Source of the DNA: Actinoplanes sp. SE50/110 | GTDB taxonomy: Bacteria; Actinomycetota; Actinomycetes; Mycobacteriales; Micromonosporaceae | NCBI RefSeq assembly: GCF_900119315.1 | Contig: NZ_LT827010.1 | Span: 4,559,001-4,623,000, forward strand | DNA length: 64,000 nt | Direction: 5' to 3' | Shown: one piece after another, positions 8,182 through 15,692 of the stretch | Position numbering within the stretch: the first letter of the stretch is position 1 | Layout: each line of letters begins with the position of its first letter | The notes under the pieces: generated by a model | Seen by the model: the letters and a program-made list of their open reading frames with translations, nothing else | Told to the model about the DNA's origin: nothing | Database searches by the model: none | Translations under genes and position numbers: made by a program

Positions 8182-9308
8182 TGACCGACGAGGCGGAGGT
8201 TCTGCGGCGCTTCCTGACCGCCGACCCGCGGGTGTGGCCGCAGCTCGCGCCCGAGGTGGTGCGGCGGGTGGGCGAGGACCGGCTGCGCGCGATCGTGGCC
8301 GCCACCGGGGAGCGGGTCGGCGGGATCTCCGGGGTGGCGGACGCTCCGGACGGGCTGCTGGTCACCGGTCCGGCCGGGGCGGTGCTGGCCTGGGCGCGGG
8401 TCCGCGACGGACGGCTGACCGGCCTGCTCGTCGACGGCCGGCGCTACCGGCCGCGGCGACGGCCGTGGTCGCGGCCGGCGGTGCTGCGCGGTGTCGCCGG
8501 GGCGGGCCTGGCGTGCTGGGTGGTCTCCTGCTGGCAGGCCGGGTCGGTGGCGGGCGCGGCGGGCCGGCTGCTGGCCCTGCTGGCCGGGCTGGTGCTGTTC
8601 GAGGGCTTCGGCGCTCCGGGTGCGCTGCCCCGGTGGTGGCGACGGCTGGTGGAGGCGGAGTTCCTGGTGGCGTTCGCCGCGGTGGGGCGGGTCCCGGGCC
8701 TGCCCGCGGGCGCCGCGTGGCGGGTCGTGCCGGGTGCGTTGCTCCTCGGGGCTGTCGGTGTGCTGCTGGTGCGCGGGCGGCGGTTCCGGTGGGGGAGCGC
8801 CGCGAGGCTGACCGCGTTCCCGCTGCGCGGGACCTGGTACGTGGTCCAGGGTGGCGGCCGCGGGCTCAACCACCACCGGCGCGTCCCCGAGCAGCGTGGC
8901 GCGGTGGACCTGGTCCGGCCCGGTGGCGCAGGCGGCCGGAGACTGACGGACCATCCGTCGTACGGCGCACCGGTGACCGCGCCGTGCGACGGCCGGATCG
9001 TCACCGCGGTCGACGGCCTGCCCGACCAGGTGCCGGGGGTGATCCGCTACGGACCGCCGTTCGGCAACCACGTCGTCATCGACCGGGCCGGCATCCGGGT
9101 CGTGCTGGCCCACCTGCGACCGGGGTCGGTGCGGGTCGTGCCGGGTCAGCAGGTCCGGGCCGGCGAGCAGGTCGGGCTGGTCGGCAACTCCGGTAACAGC
9201 ACCGAGCCGCACCTGCACCTGCACCTGCACGATGGTCGCGGCCTGGACCTCGACGTCGCCGGTATCAGCGGCACCCTGCACCGCGGGCGGCGGATCAGCA
9301 GTGCTTGA
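8181..9308 (+). CDS. M23-family peptidase with membrane segments
   Basis: A 375-residue protein. Residues 1-100 are soluble and unrecognised, about 100-145 and 160-197 contain hydrophobic membrane segments, and about 220-370 form an M23 (LytM/Peptidase_M23) domain. Candidate zinc-site residues are D243 in QRGAVDLV, H311 in VLAHLRPGS, and the histidines of EPHLHLHLH (344-350). M23 enzymes cut peptidoglycan cross-bridges, and this one is probably exported but membrane-tethered. The ATG at 8181 overlaps the HD gene stop as TGATG. The 3-prime end overlaps the convergent lipoprotein gene by 14 bases. Confidence 0.83.
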   Translation: MTDEAEVLRRFLTADPRVWPQLAPEVVRRVGEDRLRAIVAATGERVGGISGVADAPDGLLVTGPAGAVLAWARVRDGRLTGLLVDGRRYRPRRRPWSRPAVLRGVAGAGLACWVVSCWQAGSVAGAAGRLLALLAGLVLFEGFGAPGALPRWWRRLVEAEFLVAFAAVGRVPGLPAGAAWRVVPGALLLGAVGVLLVRGRRFRWGSAARLTAFPLRGTWYVVQGGGRGLNHHRRVPEQRGAVDLVRPGGAGGRRLTDHPSYGAPVTAPCDGRIVTAVDGLPDQVPGVIRYGPPFGNHVVIDRAGIRVVLAHLRPGSVRVVPGQQVRAGEQVGLVGNSGNSTEPHLHLHLHDGRGLDLDVAGISGTLHRGRRISSA

Positions 9309-9801
9309 GGTGCGGCTGGACGGCGGCCGGGACGATGCCCTCGCAGTAGTCGGAGGTGCCGCCGCCGATGCCGTGCCACGCGCCACCGGTGTAGTGGAAG
9401 ACCGCCCGGGCGTTGTCGGCCTCCTTCGGGTGGGTCAGCGCCAGCGCGTAACCCTGGTAGCAGGTGATCTCGGTCAGCGTGTCGGTCGGCGCCAGCACGC
9501 CGACGAGCTTGCCGGTGCGCAGCGCCTTGAGCAGCGTCGCCTCCGACGGGGTGCAGCCGTCGGAAGCGGCCGGCTTCCCGGTCGGCGCGTGCGTGCCGGC
9601 CGGCTTGGTGGTCGGGGTGTGGGTGCCGGGGGCCGGCTTGGCGGAGCCGCCGCCGGCGATGCCACCGGCTGCCGGGCTGCCGGCCGTGCCGGGCGCGGTG
9701 GTGGCGGGGGCGGCGCTGCCGGTGGTCGCGGTGCTGGAGCAGCCGGTGAGGGCGGCGGCGGTGACGACGGCGGCGACGACGAGCGGCGTACGAACGTTCA
9801 C
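9295..9801 (-). CDS. Secreted lipoprotein, function unknown
   Basis: A 168-residue protein starting with GTG at 9801 after a GGGGGAG ribosome site. Its signal peptide ends in the lipobox ALTGC, so it is probably lipid-anchored outside the membrane. A low-complexity Ala/Gly/Thr/Pro linker follows (about residues 25-85), then a small Cys-containing C-terminal domain (DGCTPSEATLL, ITCYQGYALAL, YCEGIVPAAV, LKHC) that probably forms disulfides. I do not recognise the domain. The gene is convergent with the M23 peptidase and divergent from the SigE-type sigma factor gene. Confidence 0.75.
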   Translation of the reverse strand: MNVRTPLVVAAVVTAAALTGCSSTATTGSAAPATTAPGTAGSPAAGGIAGGGSAKPAPGTHTPTTKPAGTHAPTGKPAASDGCTPSEATLLKALRTGKLVGVLAPTDTLTEITCYQGYALALTHPKEADNARAVFHYTGGAWHGIGGGTSDYCEGIVPAAVQPHLKHC

Positions 9802-9959
9802 GATCTTTTTCTCCCCCGGAGGACGATCCCGCATCCCGTGATGCGTGTGATGTCCATGAGCATGCCGACCGGCCGCGCCCGGCGAATCCCGGAAACATGC
9901 CAACGCGATCGGCCGGCGGGTCTGTCAACCTTTCGCCCGGCCATGCCGTCTTAGTGATC

Positions 9960-10499
9960 ATGAGAGTCAGACAACGCCGCCATACCGACGAGACGTTCAG
10001 CGCCTTCGTGGCGGCGCGCTCCGGTCGGCTCATCGCGCACGCCGAACTGCTGTGCGGCCACCATGAGCAGGCGCGCGACATCGTGCAGTCGGCCCTGGTC
10101 CGCGCCTACCGCCGGTGGCAGCACATCGAGCAGGACGATCCCTACGGGTATCTGCACCGGGCGGTGACCAACGCGGTCATCGACTGGTGGCGCACCGCGC
10201 ACCAGCGTCACGAGCAGCCGGTCGACGTGCTGCCCGACCTGCCGCCGGTGATGGAGAACACGGTCGAGGACCGCCACTCGCTCCTGGCCGCCCTGGACGC
10301 TCTCGCCCCCCGGGAACGCGCCGTCGTGGTGTTGCGCTACCTGGACGACTACACGGAGCGGGAGACAGCGGAGGCGCTCGGCGTCACCCTCGGCACGGTG
10401 AAGTCGACCTGTTTCCGCGCGCTGCGCAAGCTCCGGGTCAGCTTCGCCGACCCGGCGTCCGGCGAGAGCCTCACCGAGCACACCGACCACCGGCCCTGA
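9960..10499 (+). CDS. SigE-family ECF-type RNA polymerase sigma factor
   Basis: A 179-residue sigma factor of the SigE/ECF actinobacterial group. Region 2 is seen around HHEQARDIVQSALVRAYRRW and DWWRTAHQR; region 4 is a helix-turn-helix in LAPRERAVVVLRYLDDYTER and ALGVTLGTVKSTCFRALRKL. The ATG at 9960 (MRVRQRRHTDETFSAF) matches the usual family start. It lies 9 bases upstream of a gene for a single-span membrane protein, the usual organisation for a sigma factor and its membrane partner or regulator. Confidence 0.88.
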   Translation: MRVRQRRHTDETFSAFVAARSGRLIAHAELLCGHHEQARDIVQSALVRAYRRWQHIEQDDPYGYLHRAVTNAVIDWWRTAHQRHEQPVDVLPDLPPVMENTVEDRHSLLAALDALAPRERAVVVLRYLDDYTERETAEALGVTLGTVKSTCFRALRKLRVSFADPASGESLTEHTDHRP

Positions 10500-10508
10500 G
10501 GGACGACC

Positions 10509-11522
10509 ATGCCTACCGAAGACGACCTGAGGACTGCCATGAACGAGATGGCCCGCTCCACCGATCCACTCCCGCCCACCGGTGTGCTGCACCTCGCGCA
10601 CCGCCGGCGGACGCGCCGGCGACTGGCCGTCGTCACGGCGGCCGCCGCGGCGGTGCTGGCCGTGCCGGTCGCGATCACCGTGCTCGGCCCGGACCATCGG
10701 GCGGACCGCCCGGCCGCCGGGACCGCCCTGCCCGGCGACGCCCGGCAGGCGCTGCGCGACTCGGTGACCGCCCTGGCCGCCGGCGATTACACCTTCACCC
10801 GCAGCGGCGCCAGCGACGTCGCCGACATCCGGCAGGGCGTCGTGCACCTGCCCGACAGCGTGCTGATCGAGCACTCCGACACCTTCGCGATGGCGCGCGT
10901 GGGCCCGCACTTCTACCTGAAATACCTGCTCGACGCGAACCCGGAGCTGCGCGCCCAGCTTCTCGGGTATTACCGCAAACATCTCAGCGGCGCCCAGCTG
11001 CGCTCGGTGGAGCAGAGCTACGCCCGACTCGACGGCGAGCACTGGGTCGCCGCCGACGAGAAGAAACTGATCGCGGCTGCCGCCATCGAGGAGCAGAGCG
11101 GCCTGGACTCCATGGCCCGGCTGCCCGACGCCCGGCGGCCCGACGCCACCGGAGCCGGGACGCTGATTGCCGCGGTGACCAGCGCCCAGCGATCCGGCAC
11201 CGTGATCACCGGGACGCTGGACGCCACCGGCAAGGATCCGGAGCTGCAGAAGCTGTTCAACGACCCGACCTACCTGTACGGCGTCGGCGCCAAAGCGATG
11301 CCCTACCGGGCCGTGCTGGACGATCAGGGCCGGCTCACCGAGTTCACCGTGTCGATGCCCGACCAGCGGATGGCCTCGCAGCCGGCCGAGCCGATCACCC
11401 CACAGCCGCCCCTGGTCATCCGGATCTCGCGGTACGGCCAGACCGGCGTGCAGCCGGCCCCGGCGACCAGCGGTGAGGTCACCGCCCAGGACTACGAGCT
11501 GCTCTCCACCGACACGGACTGA
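10509..11522 (+). CDS. Membrane-anchored protein partner of sigma factor
   Basis: A 337-residue protein with a short cytoplasmic N-terminus, an arginine-rich stretch and one transmembrane helix at about residues 37-58 (LAVVTAAAAAVLAVPVAITV). A large exported domain of about 275 residues follows. Such proteins often sit directly after SigE-type sigma genes in actinomycetes; an anti-sigma or envelope-sensing role is plausible but no zinc-binding anti-sigma motif is visible. The outer domain looks globular, with no motif I can name. It is co-transcribed with the sigma factor. Confidence 0.72.
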   Translation: MPTEDDLRTAMNEMARSTDPLPPTGVLHLAHRRRTRRRLAVVTAAAAAVLAVPVAITVLGPDHRADRPAAGTALPGDARQALRDSVTALAAGDYTFTRSGASDVADIRQGVVHLPDSVLIEHSDTFAMARVGPHFYLKYLLDANPELRAQLLGYYRKHLSGAQLRSVEQSYARLDGEHWVAADEKKLIAAAAIEEQSGLDSMARLPDARRPDATGAGTLIAAVTSAQRSGTVITGTLDATGKDPELQKLFNDPTYLYGVGAKAMPYRAVLDDQGRLTEFTVSMPDQRMASQPAEPITPQPPLVIRISRYGQTGVQPAPATSGEVTAQDYELLSTDTD

Positions 11523-11968
11523 TCCCCCTCCGCGGTGCCGCGCCCGATCGGGTGATCCCGGCCCGGGCGGGCGCGCCGCGGGGTGGCGGAGGTCCGCCAC
11601 CTGCTAGAACGGGTAACCGCGTACCGGCGAATCGATCTTGGCAAGGTCGCCGCGAGATCCCCCGCAAGCGGGATGTCGGGAAATAGGCTAGATGGTTTAC
11701 CTTCTTTCTTGAAAGCGATAACGAAAAGGCATCCGCTCCCACGGTCGGGGCGGATGCCTTTTCATGTCTTGTCCCAGATTTTCGGATCTGTGCAAGCGTA
11801 GCCAAACGGACAATAGCGGCTATATTGGCACGGCTCACTGGATCAGGGGAATGTGCTCTGATCGACTTGAATTGCACCCGGCGCGCAGCGATAAAGTCTC
11901 GCCGCACACCATTTCCGTTGAGCTGCCGCAGTTTGCCGAAAGGGCCTCCGATCTTGGCTGCCGCCGTC
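11523..11968. other. Long non-coding leader/intergenic region
   Basis: About 445 bases separate the membrane-protein gene from the glycan operon. The stretch 11640-11830 is less GC-rich than its surroundings and contains a 14-base perfect inverted repeat (listed separately). I see no convincing ORF or tRNA. The segment 11620-11720 could be structured RNA, but it lacks the consensus elements of riboswitch classes I can recall. Confidence 0.5.
11723..11763 (+). terminator. Hairpin with 14-base perfect arms
   Basis: The arms GAAAAGGCATCCGC (11723-11736) and GCGGATGCCTTTTC (11750-11763) are exact inverted repeats around a 13-base loop, with a T-run inside the right arm. It can serve as a terminator for the preceding sigma/membrane-protein unit in either direction, or as an attenuator in the leader of the downstream glycan operon. 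It lies about 200 bases after the upstream stop and about 205 bases before the next start. Confidence 0.6.
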
Positions 11969-13225
11969 ATGATTTCAATTTCCGTCGTGCTCTCCGTATT
12001 CGCCGCGGTGACGCTGTGGTGGACCATGCACGCCTGGCGTACGCCGGAGACGCTGGCCGCCACCCGGTTCGAGGAGCCGGACGGCGATCACCGGGTCACC
12101 TTCTCGCTGCTCGTCCCGGCCCGCCACGAACAGGCCGTGCTGGAACACACGGTGGAGCGGCTGCTGCGCTCCACCCACCAGGGCTACGAGATCATCCTGA
12201 TCATCGGGCACGACGACCCGGAGACGGCCGCGGTGGCCCACCGGGTCGCGGCGAGCGCGCCGGACCGGATCCTGGTGGTCACCGACCACAACGAGGTGAA
12301 GAACAAGCCGCGGGCGCTGAACACCGCGCTGCCGTACGTACGCGGTGACGTGGTCGGCGTCTTCGACGCCGAGGACCAGGTCCACCCCGACCTGCTGGAA
12401 CACGTCGACCACGCGTTCCGGGCCACCGGCGCCGACGTGGTGCAGGGCGGCGTGCAGCTGATCAACTTCCACTCCAGCTGGTACAGCCTGCACAACTGCC
12501 TGGAGTACTTCTTCTGGTTCCGCAGCCGGCTGCACCTGCACGCCGACAAGGGGTTCATCCCGCTCGGCGGCAACACCGTGTTCGTCCGCACCGACGTGCT
12601 GCGCACCGCCAACGGCTGGGACGGCACCTGCCTGGCCGAGGACTGCGACCTCGGGGTACGGCTGTCCAGCCGGGGCGCCAAGGTGGTCGTCGCCTACGAG
12701 GCGTCGCTGGTCACCCGGGAGGAGACGCCCGACTCGATCGGCAGCCTGCTCAAGCAGCGCACCCGGTGGAACCAGGGCTTCCTGCAGGTGCTGCGCAAGG
12801 GGGAGTGGCGCCGGCTACCGTCGTTCCGGCAGCGGCTGCTCGCCCGCTACACCCTCACCGGCCCGTTCCTGCAGGCGTTCTCCGGCCTGGCCATCCCGGT
12901 CGGGGTGGGCGCGGCGCTCTGGGCGGACCTGCCGGTCGGCATCGCCCTGGCCACCTTCGTGCCGGTGGTGCCGATGCTGGCCAACATCGTGTTCCAGACC
13001 GTCGGGCTGCGCGACTTCGGCCTGCAGTACAACCTCAGGATCGGCTTCCGGCACTATGCCTGGCTGACCCTCGGCGCCTTCCCGTACGCGTTGGTCCTGA
13101 GCGTGGCGGCGCTGCGCGCGGTGTGGCGTGAGTACACCGGCCGGCGCAACTGGGAGCTGACCGCGCACGTCGGCGCCCACCTGCACGGCAATGCCACGCC
13201 CGCCGAGGCCGGTGCCGCGGCGTGA
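11969..13225 (+). CDS. Membrane GT2 glycosyltransferase (cellulose-synthase-like)
   Basis: A family 2 processive-type glycosyltransferase of about 418 residues. It has an N-terminal membrane helix, a nucleotide-sugar domain with VFDAEDQVHPD (DxD-like) and CLAEDCDLG, and the acceptor-channel motif QRTRWNQGF (the Q-x-x-RW signature of cellulose, chitin and hyaluronan synthases). C-terminal membrane helices follow. The ATG at 11969 is preferred; a TTG 15 bases upstream or an ATG at 11825 are alternatives. It probably polymerises a surface glycan from a nucleotide sugar. Its stop overlaps the next start as GTGA, making it the first gene of a five-gene coupled operon. Confidence 0.85.
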   Translation: MISISVVLSVFAAVTLWWTMHAWRTPETLAATRFEEPDGDHRVTFSLLVPARHEQAVLEHTVERLLRSTHQGYEIILIIGHDDPETAAVAHRVAASAPDRILVVTDHNEVKNKPRALNTALPYVRGDVVGVFDAEDQVHPDLLEHVDHAFRATGADVVQGGVQLINFHSSWYSLHNCLEYFFWFRSRLHLHADKGFIPLGGNTVFVRTDVLRTANGWDGTCLAEDCDLGVRLSSRGAKVVVAYEASLVTREETPDSIGSLLKQRTRWNQGFLQVLRKGEWRRLPSFRQRLLARYTLTGPFLQAFSGLAIPVGVGAALWADLPVGIALATFVPVVPMLANIVFQTVGLRDFGLQYNLRIGFRHYAWLTLGAFPYALVLSVAALRAVWREYTGRRNWELTAHVGAHLHGNATPAEAGAAA

Positions 13226-14790
13226 GTCTTCTCCTGGACGCGGCTGACGACCGTACCCAAGCAATCGCCACCGCAACCGAACAACCCGCCCGGCGGCGAC
13301 GCCGCGGCCGCAACCCCGAGACCTACCTGATGGTGACGGTGACCGCGCTGATCCTCACGGTCTACGCGCTCAACATCACCGGCTTCCCCGGCGCCAGCGA
13401 CGACGAGGGCACCTACCTCGCGCAGGCCTGGGCGGTGGCGCACGGCCGGGGCCTGGCGCACTACACCTACTGGTACGACCATCCGCCGCTGGCGTGGATC
13501 CAGCTCGCCGCGCTGTCCTGGCTGCCCGGCGTGTTCGGGGTGCACAGCCCGGCCGTGGCCGCCGGGCGGATCGCCATGCTCCCCGTGATCGCGGCCAGCC
13601 TGATGCTGGTCTACACGATCTGCCGGCGGATGGGGATGGCCGTCTGGTCGGCCACCGCCGCACTGCTCATCTTCGGACTGTCCCCGCTGGCCGTCACCAT
13701 GGACCGGGAGATCTACCTGGACAGTTTCGCGGTCGCCTGGATGCTCGGCGCGCTCGCCCTCGTCCTCTCCCCGCGCCGGCACCTGTGGCACGTCACCGCG
13801 GCCGGCGCGGCCACCGCGATCGCCGTGCTCAGCAAGGAGACCATGCTGGTCACCCTGCCCGCGGTGCTGGTCGCGCTCTGGCAGAACGCGGCGCGCAGTT
13901 CGACCCGGCCGTGGGCGATCGGCGGTTACGCCAGCGGGCTGGTGCTGGTCGGCGCGTTCTATCCGCTGTACGCCCTGCTGCGCGGCGAACTGTTCCCCGG
14001 ACCCGGGCACGTCTCGCTGATCGGTGCCTGGCAGTTCCAGCTGGCCAACCGCTCGGGCTCGGGCAGCATCTTCACCACCGGATCCGGCGCCAACCAGCTG
14101 CTGCACTCGTGGTTGTTCTACGACCCCATCATTCTGATCGCCGGCCTGGTCGCGACCGTTGCGATCGTGGCGGTACGTCGTCTGCGGCCGCCCGCCGTGG
14201 CCGGACTGATCCTGACCCTCGTGGCGCTGCGGCCCGGCGGCTACCTGCCGGCCATGTACGTGGTGCAGATCCTGCCGTTCTTCGCGATCGCCATCGCCGG
14301 CGCCCTCGACCAGCTCGCGGTGCTGGCGCCGCGGCGCTGGATCCGGCCGGCCGCCCTGGCCGTACTCGCGCTGCTCGCCGCGGTCCTGGTGGTGCCGCGC
14401 TGGTGGACCGGGAACGAGCGGGCGCTGACCGCCGAGGACAACGCGGGGTACGCGGCGGCCGCCGACTACCTGCGCACCGCGGTGCTGGACCGGGCGCACA
14501 CCACCGTGGTCGTCGACGACGTGCTGTGGCTCGACTGCGTGCGCGCCGGATATCAGCAGCAGAAGGTGATCTGGTTCTACAAGCTCGACCTGGACCCGGC
14601 GGTGAAGGCCACCCTGCCGCACGGATGGCACGACGTGGACTACATCGTCTCCACCCCGGCACTGCGGCAGGACCCGAGCGCGCTGCCGACCGTGAACACC
14701 CTGCTGACCCACTCGACAGTGGTCGCCGGGTTCGGCCCGGACGGCGGCCGGATCGAGGTCCGCCGGATCAACCGACAGGAGAACTCATGA
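13222..14790 (+). CDS. GT39/GT83-like polyprenol-dependent glycosyltransferase
   Basis: A 522-residue multi-span membrane protein with the PMT/ArnT layout: a first periplasmic loop with acidic residues (GASDDEGTYLAQAW), a conserved Y-x-x-x-x-HPPL segment (YWYDHPPLAWIQ), MDREIYLDSFAVAW and SKETMLVTLPA, then about ten helices and a C-terminal exported domain. Family members transfer a sugar from a polyprenyl-phosphate donor to an acceptor outside the membrane. The next gene encodes an enzyme that could make such a donor. It starts with GTG at 13222 overlapping the GT2 stop, and its stop overlaps the next ATG. Confidence 0.83.
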   Translation: MSLLLDAADDRTQAIATATEQPARRRRRGRNPETYLMVTVTALILTVYALNITGFPGASDDEGTYLAQAWAVAHGRGLAHYTYWYDHPPLAWIQLAALSWLPGVFGVHSPAVAAGRIAMLPVIAASLMLVYTICRRMGMAVWSATAALLIFGLSPLAVTMDREIYLDSFAVAWMLGALALVLSPRRHLWHVTAAGAATAIAVLSKETMLVTLPAVLVALWQNAARSSTRPWAIGGYASGLVLVGAFYPLYALLRGELFPGPGHVSLIGAWQFQLANRSGSGSIFTTGSGANQLLHSWLFYDPIILIAGLVATVAIVAVRRLRPPAVAGLILTLVALRPGGYLPAMYVVQILPFFAIAIAGALDQLAVLAPRRWIRPAALAVLALLAAVLVVPRWWTGNERALTAEDNAGYAAAADYLRTAVLDRAHTTVVVDDVLWLDCVRAGYQQQKVIWFYKLDLDPAVKATLPHGWHDVDYIVSTPALRQDPSALPTVNTLLTHSTVVAGFGPDGGRIEVRRINRQENS

Positions 14791-15692
14791 CCCCCGGCTC
14801 CCGGGCCCGCGCCATCGTCACCCCCGGTTCCCCGATCCGGGCCATCGTCACCCCCGGTTCCCCGATCCGGGCCACCGTCACACCCGGCGACAAGACCGTC
14901 CCGCTCGACCGGTATCGCAAGCCCGGGCGGACCCGGGCCGTGCTGCCCGGCGAGATCGGCGTGCCCGGCGCCCGCACCGCACTGCGGCAGAGCATCATCG
15001 TGCCGACGTACAACGAGCGGGACAACGTGCACGCGCTGCTCGACCGGCTCGCCGCGGCACTGCCGCACACCGAGACGGAGATCGTCTTCGTCGACGACAG
15101 CACCGACGACACCGTGGCCCTCCTGCGCGACCTGGCCCGCACCTACCCGATGCCGATCACCGTGCACCACCGCGACGACGGTGCGGGCGGCCTCGGCGGC
15201 GCGGTGGTCGAGGGCATGCGGATCGCCCGCGGCGAATGGATCGTGGTGATGGACGCCGATCTGCAGCATCCGCCGGAAATCGTGCCCGACCTGATCGCGG
15301 CCGGGATGCGCGACGGGGCCGACCTGGTGGTCGGCTCCCGGTACACCGCCGGCGGCAGCACCGGGGGACTGGCCGACGGATACCGCAAACTGGTGTCCCG
15401 CGGGTCGACGCTGCTGGTGAAGACCCTCTTCCGGAACAGCCTGCTGGCGGTCAGCGACCCGATGAGCGGGCTGTTCGCGATCCGGGCCAGCTCGCTCGAC
15501 GCGGGGCGGCTGCGGCCGCTCGGATACAAGATCCTGCTCGAACTCATCGTGCGCAACCGGCCGGGACGCGTCGTGGAGGTGCCCTACACCTTCCAGGCCC
15601 GGTTCGCCGGCGAATCCAAGTCGACCGTGTCCGAGGGCCTGCGGTTCCTCAAACACGTCGGTCGGCTGCGACTGGGCGGCCGGCCCCGATGA
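14787..15692 (+). CDS. Polyprenol-phosphate glycosyltransferase (DPM-like)
   Basis: A 301-residue GT2 enzyme of the dolichol/polyprenol-phosphate mannose synthase type. It shows SIIVPTYNERDNV (about residues 71-83), EIVFVDDSTDDT, WIVVMDADLQHPPE (the catalytic DxD) and DLVVGSRYTAGG. It lacks the C-terminal membrane domain of some homologues. It probably makes a polyprenyl-phosphate sugar on the cytoplasmic face as donor for the preceding PMT-like transferase. The first ~45 residues are built from an imperfect 10-residue repeat (IVTPGSPIRA) encoded by 30-base tandem repeats and are unlikely to be part of the fold. ATGA overlaps exist at both ends. Confidence 0.85.
   Translation: MTPGSRARAIVTPGSPIRAIVTPGSPIRATVTPGDKTVPLDRYRKPGRTRAVLPGEIGVPGARTALRQSIIVPTYNERDNVHALLDRLAAALPHTETEIVFVDDSTDDTVALLRDLARTYPMPITVHHRDDGAGGLGGAVVEGMRIARGEWIVVMDADLQHPPEIVPDLIAAGMRDGADLVVGSRYTAGGSTGGLADGYRKLVSRGSTLLVKTLFRNSLLAVSDPMSGLFAIRASSLDAGRLRPLGYKILLELIVRNRPGRVVEVPYTFQARFAGESKSTVSEGLRFLKHVGRLRLGGRPR
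14811..14880 (+). repeat. 30-base tandem repeat inside coding sequence
   Basis: Two near-exact 30-base units (14811-14840 and 14841-14870) begin GCCATCGTCACCCCCGGTTC, with a partial third unit to 14880 and a degenerate unit before them. The unit length keeps the reading frame and encodes about 10 residues per copy at the extreme N-terminus of the glycosyltransferase. Copy number could vary by slippage without breaking the gene. Confidence 0.85.

Noticed and set aside
11600..11720. Known riboswitch (cyclic di-GMP or cyclic di-AMP type) ahead of the glycan operon
   Set aside because: I could not match the conserved cores of these classes; only the hairpin at 11723 is supported.
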